64,000 nt of DNA from Streptomyces violaceusniger (GCA_005405945.1 BJHW01000001.1:2170001-2234000); one strand, 5' to 3'; counted from the stretch's first letter, positions 21,237 through 31,098 are shown. Notes: a model not told the origin generated them from the sequence alone. Program-made: numbers and translations.

Positions 21237-21929
21237 TCAGCCGAGCCAGCCCGGCCGGACCAGCCCCGACTCATAGGCGAGCACGACGAGTTGGGCGCGG
21301 TCCCGGGCGCCCAGTTTGACCATCGTCCGGCTCACATGGGTCTTGGCGGTGAGCGGGCTGACCACGAGCCGCCGGGCGATCTCCTGGTTCGACAACCCCA
21401 TGCCGACCAAGGCCATCACCTCCCGCTCCCGCTCGGTGAGCTCCGCCAGCGCCGCCGCGGGTGCGGGCTCCCTGGAGCGGGCCGCGAACTCGGCGATGAG
21501 CCGGCGGGTCACCCCGGGCGACAGCAGCGCGTCGCCGCCGACGACCGCGCGCACCGCCCGCAGCAGCTCATCCGGTTCGGTGTCCTTGACCAGGAAGCCG
21601 GAGGCACCGGAGCGGATCGCCTCGAAGACGTACTCATCGAGTTCGAAGGTGGTCAGCATGACCACCTTCACCTCGCCGAGGGTCGGGTCCCCGGTGATCC
21701 CGCGGGTGGCGGCGAGGCCGTCGAGCACCGGCATGCGGATGTCCATGAGGACGACATCGGGGCGCCGCTCCCGTACGAGCGTCAGCGCCTGCTCCCCGTC
21801 GGCCGCCTCGCCGACCACCTCGATGTCCGGCTGCGCGGCCAGCAGGGCGCGGAATCCGGCGCGGACGAGGAGCTGATCGTCGGCGAGCGCGACACGGATC
21901 ACGGTCTCGGGCCCGTCCTCATCCCTCAT
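21237..21929 (-). CDS. NarL/FixJ-family response regulator
   Basis: The 230-residue protein has a complete receiver domain (residues about 10-125; acidic pair LADDQLL, phospho-acceptor Asp in VVLMDIRMPVLDG, conserved Lys in FLVKDT). The C-terminal LuxR helix-turn-helix (about 165-225) contains LTEREREVMALVGMGLSNQEIA. Its start overlaps the stop of the upstream histidine kinase by 4 bp (ATGA), so both are cotranslated as a cognate pair. Many Streptomyces pairs of this class respond to envelope stress or antibiotics; this pair's signal is unknown. Confidence 0.92.
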   Translation of the reverse strand: MRDEDGPETVIRVALADDQLLVRAGFRALLAAQPDIEVVGEAADGEQALTLVRERRPDVVLMDIRMPVLDGLAATRGITGDPTLGEVKVVMLTTFELDEYVFEAIRSGASGFLVKDTEPDELLRAVRAVVGGDALLSPGVTRRLIAEFAARSREPAPAAALAELTEREREVMALVGMGLSNQEIARRLVVSPLTAKTHVSRTMVKLGARDRAQLVVLAYESGLVRPGWLG

Positions 21930-23161
21930 GGGGTCTTCCTCCCACCCTTGAACGGGATCCTGGCCCGGACGCGGAAACCGCCGTCCGGGCGCGGGCCCGC
22001 CTCCACTGTGCCGCCGAGCGCGGCGGCCCGCTCACGCATGCCCACCAGGCCGTTGCCGCCGCCCGTCGCCCCGTCCCCGGTCGCGGGGCCGTCGTCGTCC
22101 ACCCGCAGCTCCAACTCACCGGGGGCGTAGCGCAGCAGCACATGGGCGTTCCGGGAGCCGGAGTGGCGGACGATGTTGGTCAGGGCCTCCTGCACGATAC
22201 GGAACGCCGCGAGATCGGCGCCGGGCGGCAGGGCCGTCCGTACGCCGTCCACCTCCACCCGCACCGCGAGCCCCGCGTCCGCCGCCTGCCCGGTCAGCTC
22301 CTCCAGCCGGTCCAGGCCGGGCGCGGGTGAGCGGGGCGCGGCGCCGGGCGCGCCGGAGCCGGAGGTCCGCAGGGTGTCGAGGACCTGGCGGACCTCGCCC
22401 AGCGCCTCCTTGCTGGCCGCCTTGATGGTGGTCAGCGCGGTGCGGGCCTGCTCGGGGTCCTGGTCGAGGAGGGCGAGCCCGACGCCCGCCTGGACGTTGA
22501 TGACCGAGATGCTGTGGGCGAGGACGTCATGCAGTTCGCGGGCGATCCGCAGCCGCTCCTCGTCCGCCCGGCGCCGCGCCGCCGCCTCCCGTTCGGCCCG
22601 CTCCCGGGCCCACTGCTCACGCCGTACGCGGACGAGTTCGGAGGCGGCCACGATCGCCGTCGCCCAGGCGGCGACCACCAGCTCCTGCCCCCATCCGACG
22701 GGCTCGTCACCGCCCGGCGGCAGCCAGCGGTAGAGCCAGTGGCCGATGAGCAGATGGCTCCCCCACAGCAGTCCGAGCGCGCTCCACGCGGCGATCCGCC
22801 GCCCGGCCGCGATGGCCGCCACGCAGGCGACGACGACGCTGAGGAAGACGGGCCCGTACGGATATCCGGCGGCGAGGTAGACGGCCGTCACCGCCGCCGT
22901 GCCGACCACGACCGTCCCGGGGCGGCGATGGCGCATGAGCAGCAGCGCGGGCCCGGCGAGCAGCAGCGCGGCGCTCCCGGGCCCGAGGCCCATCCGGTCG
23001 GGCTGATTGTGAGCGGCGAACCCGGTGCCCACCATCTGGATGGCGGCGATGGCGACCGAGGAGCGCCAGGGCACGGCCGAACGCGATGGGTCGAAGGGCG
23101 CCCCGCGCCACCATCCGCCCGGCCGCTGCCCCGGGCCGTGCTCCCCCGTGAATCCGTGCAT
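21926..23161 (-). CDS. Two-component sensor histidine kinase (HisKA_3)
   Basis: The 411-residue kinase has four to five N-terminal transmembrane helices (about residues 30-170), then a HisKA_3 helix with the phospho-acceptor in ARELHDVLAHSISVINVQ and a HATPase domain (EALTNIVRHSG, DDDGPATGDGAT, NGLVGMRERA). There is no sizeable extracytoplasmic domain, so it may sense the membrane itself, like DesK-type kinases. ATGA overlap with the downstream regulator gene. The conserved His, Asn and Gly boxes are intact. Confidence 0.92.
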   Translation of the reverse strand: MHGFTGEHGPGQRPGGWWRGAPFDPSRSAVPWRSSVAIAAIQMVGTGFAAHNQPDRMGLGPGSAALLLAGPALLLMRHRRPGTVVVGTAAVTAVYLAAGYPYGPVFLSVVVACVAAIAAGRRIAAWSALGLLWGSHLLIGHWLYRWLPPGGDEPVGWGQELVVAAWATAIVAASELVRVRREQWARERAEREAAARRRADEERLRIARELHDVLAHSISVINVQAGVGLALLDQDPEQARTALTTIKAASKEALGEVRQVLDTLRTSGSGAPGAAPRSPAPGLDRLEELTGQAADAGLAVRVEVDGVRTALPPGADLAAFRIVQEALTNIVRHSGSRNAHVLLRYAPGELELRVDDDGPATGDGATGGGNGLVGMRERAAALGGTVEAGPRPDGGFRVRARIPFKGGRKTP

Positions 23162-23607
23162 ACGGGCAACGCTAAACCGGCCGGGAGCCCCCGGCGTCCC
23201 CCTGCGCGGTGCCCGCGCCTACTCCCGGCGGAGTAGGCACCCCTGCCCTGCCGGGCAGATCGCGGGACAGCTCGCGGGACGGGGCCGAGCCGAGCCCGGC
23301 TCCCCGCGGCGCGGTGGACGTGGGGAAAGCTCGACCCGAACCCCGGGCGGGGCGCCCCGGCATGGACGTCGCGGGCCCCGCGAAGATCAGCCCGATGCCG
23401 CCGAGCCCGGGCCCCAGGGTCTGGCGTCAAAGCGAGCGCCCGGCCGCGAGCAGGGGGCACCTCCCAGCGGTAGCTGGGGGAGGCTGGTGCGGTCGACCGC
23501 AAGACGGAGCGTCACCCTCGTTACTTGGGCGTACCCGGGCGACGCGACAACGCGGCGAGCGGCCGTGCCAGGCGTCGGGAGCGGGGCGCTCCCTTTGTCG
23601 ACAGACC
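23162..23607. other. Intergenic stretch between histidine kinase and foldback element
   Basis: About 450 bp without a convincing gene. It must contain the kinase promoter next to 23162 and includes the hairpin repeat at 23459-23484. Short open frames on both strands lack ribosome sites and recognisable domains. Confidence 0.5.
23459..23484. repeat. Short hairpin of a common Streptomyces intergenic type
   Basis: ACCTCCCAGC, GGTA, GCTGGGGGAGG forms a stem-loop. From general familiarity, very similar GGGGGCACCTCCC...GCTGGGGGAG words are scattered through Streptomyces genomes. No function is known. Confidence 0.5.
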
Positions 23608-23799
23608 CTAGGTTCTTCTGGCGGATCTCCGTGGAGGAAGGAGCGCCCGCCGTGCAGCGGCCGAAAACCGCGGCCGGGGCGTGCTCTCGGCGTGCCGCGC
23701 GGAGGCCCTCGTAGCGGAGCTACGTGGGCTTTCGTGCGGTGCGGCGAGAGGGCGTGCCGGCCGCCGCGACGCCGCGGAGATCCGCCAGAAGGACCCTAG
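23608..23799. repeat. MITE-like foldback element, family 1, copy 2
   Basis: It is over 90 percent identical to 15750-15938 and has the same architecture. The left terminus CTAGGTTCTTCTGGCGGATC and the right terminus at about 23778-23799 are complementary except for one gap and one mismatch. The right end supplies the TAG stop codon of the flavoprotein gene at 23796, so the element sits exactly at the gene's end. Confidence 0.8.
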
Positions 23800-25001
23800 C
23801 CCCGGTCCATCGCCCCCAGGGCGCGGCGGGCGGCCGGGTGGGTGCGGACGAGGTCGCCCAGCGTGGTCGTACCGCGGGTGATCTTCGTGAAGGCGCGCCA
23901 CGCCGGGCGGAAGCCGGTGATCGCCGCGTGGAACATCCCGGGGCGGCGGGCGAAGACCGTGTGCAGGCGGCGGCCGACGCCCATCTCCACTCCCAGCCCC
24001 GCCTTGATCGCGAAGGCGTAGTTCAGGGCCTGGCGGCGGGCGTCCACCGCGTCATGGGCCTCGGCGACGCGCACCGCCCACTCCCCCGCGAGCCGGCCCG
24101 AGCGCAGCGCGTAGGAGATGCCCTCGCGGGTCCACGGCTCCAGCAGCCCGGCCGCGTCGCCGCACACCAGGACCCGGCCGCGCGACAGCGGCGAGTCGTC
24201 GGAGCGGCAGCGGGTCAGATGGCCGGAGGAGATGCTCGGCTCGAATCCGGCGAGGCCGAGCCGGGCGATGAAGTCCTCCAGGTAGCGCTTGGTCCCGGCG
24301 CCCTCGCCGCGCGCCGAGATGACGCCGACGGTCAGGGTGTCGCCCTTGGGGAAGACCCAGCCGTAGCTCCCCGGCATCGGGCCCCAGTCGATGAGCACCC
24401 GGCCCGCCCAGTCCTCCGCGACGGTCTGCGGAACGGGAATCTCCGCCTCCAGACCGAGATCCACCTGGTCCAGCTTCACGCCGACATGCGCGCCTATGCG
24501 GCTCGCGCTGCCGTCGGCGCCGACCACGGCCCGGGCCAGCACCGTCCCACCGTCGGAGAGCACCACGGCGACCGTGCGCCGGTCGGGCACGGCCGGGCCG
24601 TGCTGCTCGACGCGGGTGACCGCGACGCCCGTACGGACCTCGGCGCCCGCGTCCCTGGCGGCGTCGACCAGGGCCGCGTCGAACTCCGGCCGGTTGATCA
24701 GCCCGAAGAGCGCCTGCTTGGAGCGGCGGGTGCGGGACAGCTTGCCGTTCAGCGAGAACGTGACCGCGTGCACCCGCTCCCGCAGCGGCAGTTCGAAACC
24801 CGGCGGGAGGGCGTCACGCGAGGGGCCGATGATGCCGCCGCCGCAGGTCTTGTAGCGCGGCAGCTCGGCCTTCTCCAACAACAGCACCCGGCGCCCGGCG
24901 CAGGCGGCGGCATGGGCCGCGGAGGCACCCGCGGGGCCCGCGCCCACCACGACGACGTCCCATACCGTCTCATTGTCCGGGGCTGCGTTGTCGCTGCTCA
25001 C
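23796..25001 (-). CDS. Geranylgeranyl reductase family FAD-dependent oxidoreductase
   Basis: The protein of about 401 residues opens with the dinucleotide fold VVVVGAGPAGASAAHAAA (FAD binding), has the family motif PRYKTCGGGIIGPS and the GD motif VLVCGDAAGLLEPWTREGIS that contacts the FAD ribityl chain. The family reduces isoprenoid double bonds or hydroxylates polyprenyl and quinone substrates; in Streptomyces many members near respiratory genes have unknown substrates. I chose GTG 25001 (GGGAG upstream) over TTG 25019. Its stop codon lies inside the terminal repeat of the foldback element. Confidence 0.85.
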   Translation of the reverse strand: MSSDNAAPDNETVWDVVVVGAGPAGASAAHAAACAGRRVLLLEKAELPRYKTCGGGIIGPSRDALPPGFELPLRERVHAVTFSLNGKLSRTRRSKQALFGLINRPEFDAALVDAARDAGAEVRTGVAVTRVEQHGPAVPDRRTVAVVLSDGGTVLARAVVGADGSASRIGAHVGVKLDQVDLGLEAEIPVPQTVAEDWAGRVLIDWGPMPGSYGWVFPKGDTLTVGVISARGEGAGTKRYLEDFIARLGLAGFEPSISSGHLTRCRSDDSPLSRGRVLVCGDAAGLLEPWTREGISYALRSGRLAGEWAVRVAEAHDAVDARRQALNYAFAIKAGLGVEMGVGRRLHTVFARRPGMFHAAITGFRPAWRAFTKITRGTTTLGDLVRTHPAARRALGAMDRG

Positions 25002-25171
25002 GTGTGGATCCGCTCCCAATCGACCGACCTGATGCGCCTACCCGGCATCCTACGGCTCCCCGGCGGATGACCCCGCTGTGGGATGATCGGCCACGCGGTA
25101 TCAAGCCGTACATACGTGCCCATCGCCGCGCATCCCGCCGCCGGCCCGTCGCACCCCAGGAGGGTCCCCCC

Positions 25172-26532
25172 ATGGAGAAGGCGCCTCTCGCCGCCACCGT
25201 CGCCGCCCTGCAGCCGCGCGCCAGGGCCGAGCTGGCCGAGCTGGTGGCCTTCAGGTCGGTGGCGGACCCGGCGCAGTTCCCGCCCGGCGAATGCGAGGCC
25301 GCCGCCCGGTGGGTCGCCGACGCCCTGCGCGCCGAGGGGTTCGAGGACGTGGCGCTGCTGGACACTCCCGACGGCACCCAGTCCGTCTACGGCTTCCTGC
25401 CCGGTCCGGCCGGTGCCCCGACCGTGCTGCTCTACGCGCACTACGACGTGCAGCCCCGCTGGACGAGGCCGCCTGGCACACCCCGCCGTTCGAGCTGACC
25501 GAGCGCGACGGCCGCTGGTACGGACGGGGCGCCGCGGACTGCAAGGGCGGCGTGATCATGCACCTCACCGCCCTGCGCGCGCTCAAGGCGAACGGCGGGG
25601 TCCCGGTCAACGTCAAGGTGATCGTGGAGGGTTCGGAGGAGCAGGGCACGGGCGGTCTGGAGCGCTACGCCGAGGCCCACCCGGAGCTGCTGACCGCCGA
25701 CACCATCGTGATCGGCGACGCGGGCAACTTCCGGGTCGGGCTGCCGACGGTCACGGCCACGCTGCGCGGGATGACGCTGCTGCGGGTCTCGGTGGAGACC
25801 CTGGAGGGCAATCTGCACTCCGGCCAGTTCGGCGGGGCGGCCCCGGACGCGCTCGCCGCGCTGATCCGCGTCCTGGACTCGCTGCGCGCCGAGGACGGCT
25901 CGACCACCGTCAAGGGGCTCGACGCGGACGCGGAGTGGGACGGGCTGCAGTACCCGGACGAGGAGTTCCGCAAGGACGCCAAGGTGCTCGACGGGGTCGG
26001 GCTGATCGGCTCCGGCACGGTCGCCGACCGCATCTGGGCGCGCCCGGCGGTCACCGTGCTCGGCATCGACTGCCCGCCGGTGGTCGGCGCCACCCCGTCC
26101 GTCCAGGCGGGCGCGCGGGCGCTGATCAGCCTGCGAGTGCCGCCGGGCGTGGACGCGGCCGAGGCCAACCGGCTGCTCGCCGAGCACCTGCGGTCCTCGG
26201 TGCCGTGGGGCGCGCGGCTTTCGGTGGAGCAGATCGGCCAGGGCCAGCCGTTCCGCGCGGACACCACGAGCCCGGCGTACGCGGCGATGCGGGAGGCGAT
26301 GCGCCTGGCGTACGACGGCCAGGAGATGGCGATCGCCGGGCAGGGCGGCTCGATCCCGCTGTGCAACACGCTGGCCTCGCTCTACCCGGAGGCGGAGATC
26401 CTGCTGATCGGGCTGAGCGAGCCGGAGGCGCAGATCCACGCGGTCAACGAGAGCGTCTCGCCGGAGGAGTTGGAGAAGCTCTCGCTCACCGAGGCGCTGT
26501 TCCTGGGGATATACGCGGCGGACAAGGGCTGA
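25172..26532 (+). pseudogene. M20/M28-family dipeptidase, frameshifted
   Basis: The ATG at 25172 begins MEKAPLAATVAALQPRARAE, typical of M20 dipeptidases. The metal motif LLYAHYDVQP is followed by a break in a run of four C (25454-25457). Adding one C continues PPLDEAAWHTPPFEL and GRGAADCKGGVI (second metal ligands), then EGSEEQGTGGL (catalytic Glu) to the stop at 26532. The corrected length is about 454 aa, normal for the family (zinc-dependent hydrolysis of dipeptides or N-acyl amino acids). It is almost certainly intact in the organism. Confidence 0.8.
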
Positions 26533-26591
26533 GCCGCCCCCTTCCCCTCGCACCCGGTCAGCGGGCGGCCCCGCGGACCGGGCCGGTGTGA

Positions 26592-27626
26592 TCAGCCCGT
26601 GGGGACGCCCGCTTCGAGGTACAGCGGGCGGCCCTGCTCCCGGGCGCGCAGCGCCCAGCGCAGCCGGCTCAGCCGCACCGGTGGCAGCAACGCGGCGGCC
26701 TCGCTCTCGGTGACGAAGCGCCAGCCGCGCAGTTCGGAGCCGGGCAGCAGCACCTCCCGGGCGGCCGCGCTGGAGAGCTTGCCGCCGTCGAAGAGCAGCC
26801 GCAGGCCGCCGTAGCCGGGCGGCTGGGGGCGCTCCCAGTCGGCCACCAGCAGCCGCAGCGGTTCGTCCAGCCGTACCCCCAGTTCCTCGGTGACCTCGCG
26901 CACCCCGGCGCACATCGGGGGTTCGCCCGGTTCGACGACGCCGCCGGGGAACTCCCAGCCGGGCTTGTAGGTGGGGTCGACGAGCAGCACCCGGTCCTCC
27001 TCGTCGAAGAGCAGGACCCCGGCGGCCAGCGTCTCCGCCCTCGGCTCCGGGGTCTGCACGATGTCGCAGATCCCGGCGCCCTCGCGGACGGCGTCGGCGA
27101 TGTGCTGGGCGGTCTGGCGCGGGGTGAGCCCGGTGGTGTCCACGACATGGGCATCGGTGGTCAGCCAGGTCAGGGCCGCCCGGTAGGGCGCGAGATGGGC
27201 CAGGCACCACTGGCGTACGGACTCGCTCGCGCCCGCGTCCCCGGGTATCTCCTCGCGCTCGGCTATCCGCTCGCGAAGGATCGTTTCATCGGTGTGCAGC
27301 AGAACATGCCGTACGGGGATGCGGCGGGCCGCGAAGCCACCGAAGATCTCATCCCGGTACTCCTGTCTGAGGACCGTCATCGGGACCACGAGCGGGCCGC
27401 CGACCTCCGCGATCAGCGCCGCTCCGGTGTCCACGACCAGCCGGCGCCAGGAAGGCAGATCCTGGTAGTCGGACACCTGTTCAAGGCGTTTCCGCGGGAG
27501 CATCATCCGCAGACCGTTACCGACCAGCTCCGGGTCGTAGAACGTACTGCCGGGCATGAAGTCCACCAATTCGCGGGCCGCGGAGGTCTTACCCGCACCG
27601 AACGCACCGTTCAGCCAGACGATCAC
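26592..27626 (-). CDS. P-loop kinase / Nudix hydrolase fusion
   Basis: Residues 1-175 form an AAA_33/chloramphenicol-phosphotransferase-like P-loop kinase fold with Walker A LNGAFGAGKTSAA and a lid with ERIAEREEIP. Residues about 200-330 are a Nudix domain with a complete Nudix box: GVVEPGEPPMCAG followed by VREVTEELGV. The kinase part could phosphorylate a small molecule or nucleotide, and the Nudix part could hydrolyse a diphosphate. The natural substrate is unknown; toxin-like or NAD/ADP-ribose-related roles are conceivable. The ATG start lies at 27626. The gene is separated from the sugar operon by a strong terminator. Confidence 0.85.
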   Translation of the reverse strand: MIVWLNGAFGAGKTSAARELVDFMPGSTFYDPELVGNGLRMMLPRKRLEQVSDYQDLPSWRRLVVDTGAALIAEVGGPLVVPMTVLRQEYRDEIFGGFAARRIPVRHVLLHTDETILRERIAEREEIPGDAGASESVRQWCLAHLAPYRAALTWLTTDAHVVDTTGLTPRQTAQHIADAVREGAGICDIVQTPEPRAETLAAGVLLFDEEDRVLLVDPTYKPGWEFPGGVVEPGEPPMCAGVREVTEELGVRLDEPLRLLVADWERPQPPGYGGLRLLFDGGKLSSAAAREVLLPGSELRGWRFVTESEAAALLPPVRLSRLRWALRAREQGRPLYLEAGVPTG

Positions 27627-27804
27627 ATTTCCCCCTATTCCATCGCCTCCTGACAGTTGCCCGCATCACCCTGCCACGGAAACGCCCGAAGACGACCGAG
27701 TGACGGATCGCGTCGCTCCGGAGCGATGGGGCGCGGGACGCGGGGCGGGGGCTGGGGCGGGATGGCCTGGGGCTGGGCGACGGCGGCGCGTGGTCGGGGA
27801 TCTT

Positions 27805-27838
27805 GTGGCCCCTGTGTCATAGGGGTCACAGGGGCCAC
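27805..27838 (-). terminator. 12-bp perfect stem-loop downstream of the sugar ABC operon
   Basis: GTGGCCCCTGTG and CACAGGGGCCAC are perfect complements around a 10-base loop. The hairpin lies 35 bp beyond the last permease stop (27873) and would end the minus-strand operon. A second short GTGGCC...GGCCAC dyad follows. Confidence 0.75.
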
Positions 27839-27872
27839 CGTGGCCACGTGAGCCACAGTGACCCCTGTCGTA

Positions 27873-28793
27873 TCAGCCCTTGCTGGCGCCGAGGGTGAGT
27901 CCGGCGATGAAGTGGCGCTGCAACAGCAGGAAGACCAGCACCGTGGGAAGCGCCACGATCACCGAGCCCGCCGCGAGCAGGTTGTAGTCGGTGAAGAACT
28001 GGCCGCGCAGATTGTTGAGCGCGGAGGTGATGGGCAGCTTGTCGCCGTCGGAGATGAAGACGAGCGCCCACAGGAAGTCGTTGTACATCCAGGTGAATTG
28101 CAGGGTGGCGAGCGCGGCCAGCGCGGGCCGGCACAGCGGAAGCGTGATGTTCCAGTACTGCGTCCAGACCCCCGCCCCGTCCACCCGCGCCGCCTCCACG
28201 ATCTCATCGGGAATGGTGCGCATGAAGTTGGCGAGGACGAAGACGCAGAATCCCACCTGGAAGGCGACCTGAACGGCGAGCACGGCCCAGTAGGAGTCGT
28301 ACATCGTCATCGAGTCCGACATCCAATAGGGCAGATCGATCTTGGTGAAGAGCACATAGAGCGGGGTGACGATGACCTGCTGCGGCAGCAGATTGCCCGC
28401 CGTGAACACCATCAGCAGCACCAGCCCGCCGCGTATTCTCAGCCGGGTCACGCAGAAGGCGACGAACGAGGCGAGAAACAGCGTCAGCAGCACCCCGGGC
28501 ACCGCGATGATGAGCGAGTTGACGAAGTACTTGCCCATCCCGGAGTCGTTGAACGCCTGGGCGTAATAATCGAACGACAGATGGCGCGGCAGCGAGAAAT
28601 AGCCGTATTTCGCGGTCTCCTCGTACGGCCGCAGCGAGGCGTAGACGGCGAGCAGCAGCGGGGCGAGGAAGGCGAGCGACACGACCATCAGAAAGGCGTG
28701 CAGCCCGAGCCGCCCGCGGGTCACCCGGCGCTTGCCGGTGCCGGTCACCGGGGTCACGGTCCGTACGGGGGCGGGCGGAGTGGTGACGGTCAT
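27873..28793 (-). CDS. Carbohydrate ABC transporter permease (MalG-type)
   Basis: The 306-residue protein has about six transmembrane helices and the EAA loop EAARVDGAGVWTQYWNITLP near residue 200, which docks the ATPase subunit. It is the third gene of a binding protein-permease-permease operon and its ATG overlaps the corrected stop of the preceding permease by 4 bp (ATGA). No ATPase gene is in the operon; in Streptomyces a shared ATPase such as MsiK usually serves these importers. The neighbouring alpha-galactosidase suggests a galactoside substrate. Confidence 0.88.
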   Translation of the reverse strand: MTVTTPPAPVRTVTPVTGTGKRRVTRGRLGLHAFLMVVSLAFLAPLLLAVYASLRPYEETAKYGYFSLPRHLSFDYYAQAFNDSGMGKYFVNSLIIAVPGVLLTLFLASFVAFCVTRLRIRGGLVLLMVFTAGNLLPQQVIVTPLYVLFTKIDLPYWMSDSMTMYDSYWAVLAVQVAFQVGFCVFVLANFMRTIPDEIVEAARVDGAGVWTQYWNITLPLCRPALAALATLQFTWMYNDFLWALVFISDGDKLPITSALNNLRGQFFTDYNLLAAGSVIVALPTVLVFLLLQRHFIAGLTLGASKG

Positions 28794-29703
28794 CCCTTCT
28801 TCCCCCTCGCAGTTCCTGGACCAGATAGGTCACGATGAACCCCAGGGACACGGTCAGCAGGACGACGGCGATCGCGGAGCCGAATCCGATCCGGCTGGCC
28901 TCGCCGATGATGTTGTCGGTGACCAGCACCGAGAGCAGTTCGAGCCCATTACGGCCGTGATTGATGGCGTAGACGATGTCGAAGGCGCGCAATGCCTCGA
29001 TCACGGTGATGACGCCGACGATGATGTTGACCGGCCGCAGGGTGGGCAGCACCACCCGGAAGAAGGTCTGGGTCTCACTGGCGCCGTCGATCGCGGCCGC
29101 TTCCTTGAGCGAGGGATCGACGGATTTCAGCCCGGCCAGATAGAGGATCATCACATACCCGGTGTGCCGCCAGGCGGCCGCCAGCAGCACCATCCAGATA
29201 TTGAGGTCCGGGTCTCCGAGCCAGTCCACCGGGTCGTGCCTGTTGGCGAGGATCGCGTTCAGCGCACCCTGGTCACGGGAGAAGACCAACTGTGCGATGA
29301 AGCCGACGATGGCGAGGGAGAGCACCACCGGCATATAGAGGGTGGACTGGTAGAAGCGGCTGAACCGGACACCCTTGTCCAGCAGCACGGCCAGCAGCAG
29401 TCCGAAGGGCGTCGCGACCAAGCCGAGAAAGGCCACCCAGAGCAGATTGTTGCGGACCGCGGGCCAGAACGGCGGATAGTCGGTGAAGAGGGTCTTGTAG
29501 TTGTCGATGCCCACCCAGTGGATATCGCCGATGCCGTCCCAGTTGGTGAAGGACAGGCCGATGGAGGCGAGGGTCGGGCCCCAGATCAGGGCCAGGTCGA
29601 GCAGGATGGGTATGCCCAGCAGCACGCCGATGACGGCGAGGTCGCGGGAGGTGAATCTCCGCGGACCCCGCCGTTTGGCACGCCGCGCGGTCGTGAGCGG
29701 CAC
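28790..29703 (-). CDS. Carbohydrate ABC transporter permease (MalF-type), probable frameshift at the 3' end
   Basis: This permease has six helices and an EAA loop (EAAAIDGASETQTFFRVVLP). It ends LGFIVTYLVQELRGG. As written, the frame then runs 590 bp over the next gene with no homology, to 28204. If one G is added to the run at 28802-28806, it stops as ELRGGKKG at 28790 with an ATGA overlap to the MalG-type gene, the usual arrangement. I therefore report the corrected end. GTG start at 29703. Function: membrane channel for the imported oligosaccharide, paired with MalG. Confidence 0.8.
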
Positions 29704-29715
29704 GGCGCGAATCTC

Positions 29716-30999
29716 CTAGTCGCTGGCGAAGATGGTCTTCTTCTGGGACTCGATGTCCTTGGTGAGGGTGTCGATGTCGTTCGGCTTGTTGATGAACTGC
29801 TGAATGGCCCGGATCATCACCTGGGACGCGAAGTCCGGCCGGGTGTCGCGGTCCATGAACTGCGATATCTGCTTGGCGTTCGAGACGAGGTCGGCGGCCT
29901 TCTTCTGGAGCGCGTTGTACGACGAGGTGGACGCCTTGTCGTTGACCGCGATGTTGTTCGGGTCCCGCTTCAGGTAGATCTCCTCGGCGGCGGGGGTGGC
30001 GAGGTACTTCATCAGCTCCTTGCCCTCCTTCTGCCGCTTGGACTTCTTCGCCAGCAGAAAGCCGTCGATCGGCGCCTCCACCGCGTCCTGCCCGTAGGCG
30101 GAGTCGATCTCGGGGAAGGGGAAGAAGTCCAGATCCTCGCGGTCGGCGGCGGAGAACTGCTGCCCGGGGTGGGGCAGTCCGAAGACCGCCATACCGGACT
30201 TCTTCTGCGCCAGGCTCTGGGCGACCTCCTGCCAGGTCCGCCCGTTGGCGCCCTTCTGGTGGTACGGCATCAATCCGCGCCAGAGGTCGAAGACATTCTT
30301 GACCTTGGGATCGGTCCAGGACTCCTTGCCGCCCATGAGGGAGATATGGAAGTCGTAGCCGTTGGCCCGCATATTGAGATAGTCGAAGGTCCCCATGGCG
30401 GGCCAGCCGTCCTTGTCGCCGAAGGCGATGGCGTCGAGACCGTCCTTGTCCATCCGCTTGGCGAGCGCCCGGAACTCGTCGAAGGTCTTCGGAACCTCGT
30501 AGCCGTGCTGGGCGAAGACGCTCTTCCGGTAGAAGACGGCCCACGGGTAGTAGTAATACGGCACCAGGTACTGCTTGCCGTCCTTGCCGGTGGACTGCGC
30601 CTTGAGCGCGTCGGAGAAGCCGTCGAAGCCCTTCCAGAGGTCGCTGATCTCGGCGAGCTGCCCCTGTTCGGCGAAGAACTGCATGCGGTACCCGGCGAAC
30701 CACATGAAGACGTCGTCGGGGGTGCCCTTCAGATAGCGGTTGATGCCCTCCTGGAAGGCCTCGTGGTTGACGGTGTTGACCTTGACCTTCTTGTCCGACT
30801 TCTTCTCGTACGCGTTGAACACCTCGGCGAACGCCTTGCGGGGCACGGCGTCGGAGGCGTTGGAGCCGATCTTCACTTCGTTGCCCGGACCACCGCAGGC
30901 GGTCAGCAGCGTCGGAAGGGCGACCGCGCCGGCTCCGGCCGCGGTGCCTCGTAGTAGCGCACGGCGGGAGATCCGATGTCCTGACGATGACGGTGCCAT
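29716..30999 (-). CDS. Sugar-binding lipoprotein of ABC importer
   Basis: The 427-residue protein has a twin-arginine signal (RISRRALLRG) and a lipobox ending LLTAC, with lipidated Cys35. The mature part is a type I periplasmic-binding fold (SBP_bac_1). GTPDDVFMWFAGYRMQFF matches the ligand-binding lobe hinge of maltose- and galactoside-binding proteins. ATG 30999 follows GGAGGGGCAC. It is the first gene of the importer operon. The specificity is not readable, but the adjacent secreted alpha-galactosidase suggests melibiose- or raffinose-type sugars. Confidence 0.88.
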   Translation of the reverse strand: MAPSSSGHRISRRALLRGTAAGAGAVALPTLLTACGGPGNEVKIGSNASDAVPRKAFAEVFNAYEKKSDKKVKVNTVNHEAFQEGINRYLKGTPDDVFMWFAGYRMQFFAEQGQLAEISDLWKGFDGFSDALKAQSTGKDGKQYLVPYYYYPWAVFYRKSVFAQHGYEVPKTFDEFRALAKRMDKDGLDAIAFGDKDGWPAMGTFDYLNMRANGYDFHISLMGGKESWTDPKVKNVFDLWRGLMPYHQKGANGRTWQEVAQSLAQKKSGMAVFGLPHPGQQFSAADREDLDFFPFPEIDSAYGQDAVEAPIDGFLLAKKSKRQKEGKELMKYLATPAAEEIYLKRDPNNIAVNDKASTSSYNALQKKAADLVSNAKQISQFMDRDTRPDFASQVMIRAIQQFINKPNDIDTLTKDIESQKKTIFASD

Positions 31000-31098
31000 G
31001 TGCCCCTCCACAGAGGTTCAATCAAACACAACCGAACGCGAGTGAGGGGATCTCACCCGGCAGCCAGGCGAACCGTCAAGGGTTTTGACGAGATATCG

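Noticed and set aside
28204..29703. MalF permease reading on to 28204
   Set aside because: The extra 590 bp overlap the next gene and have no homology; a one-base correction gives a normal end at 28790.
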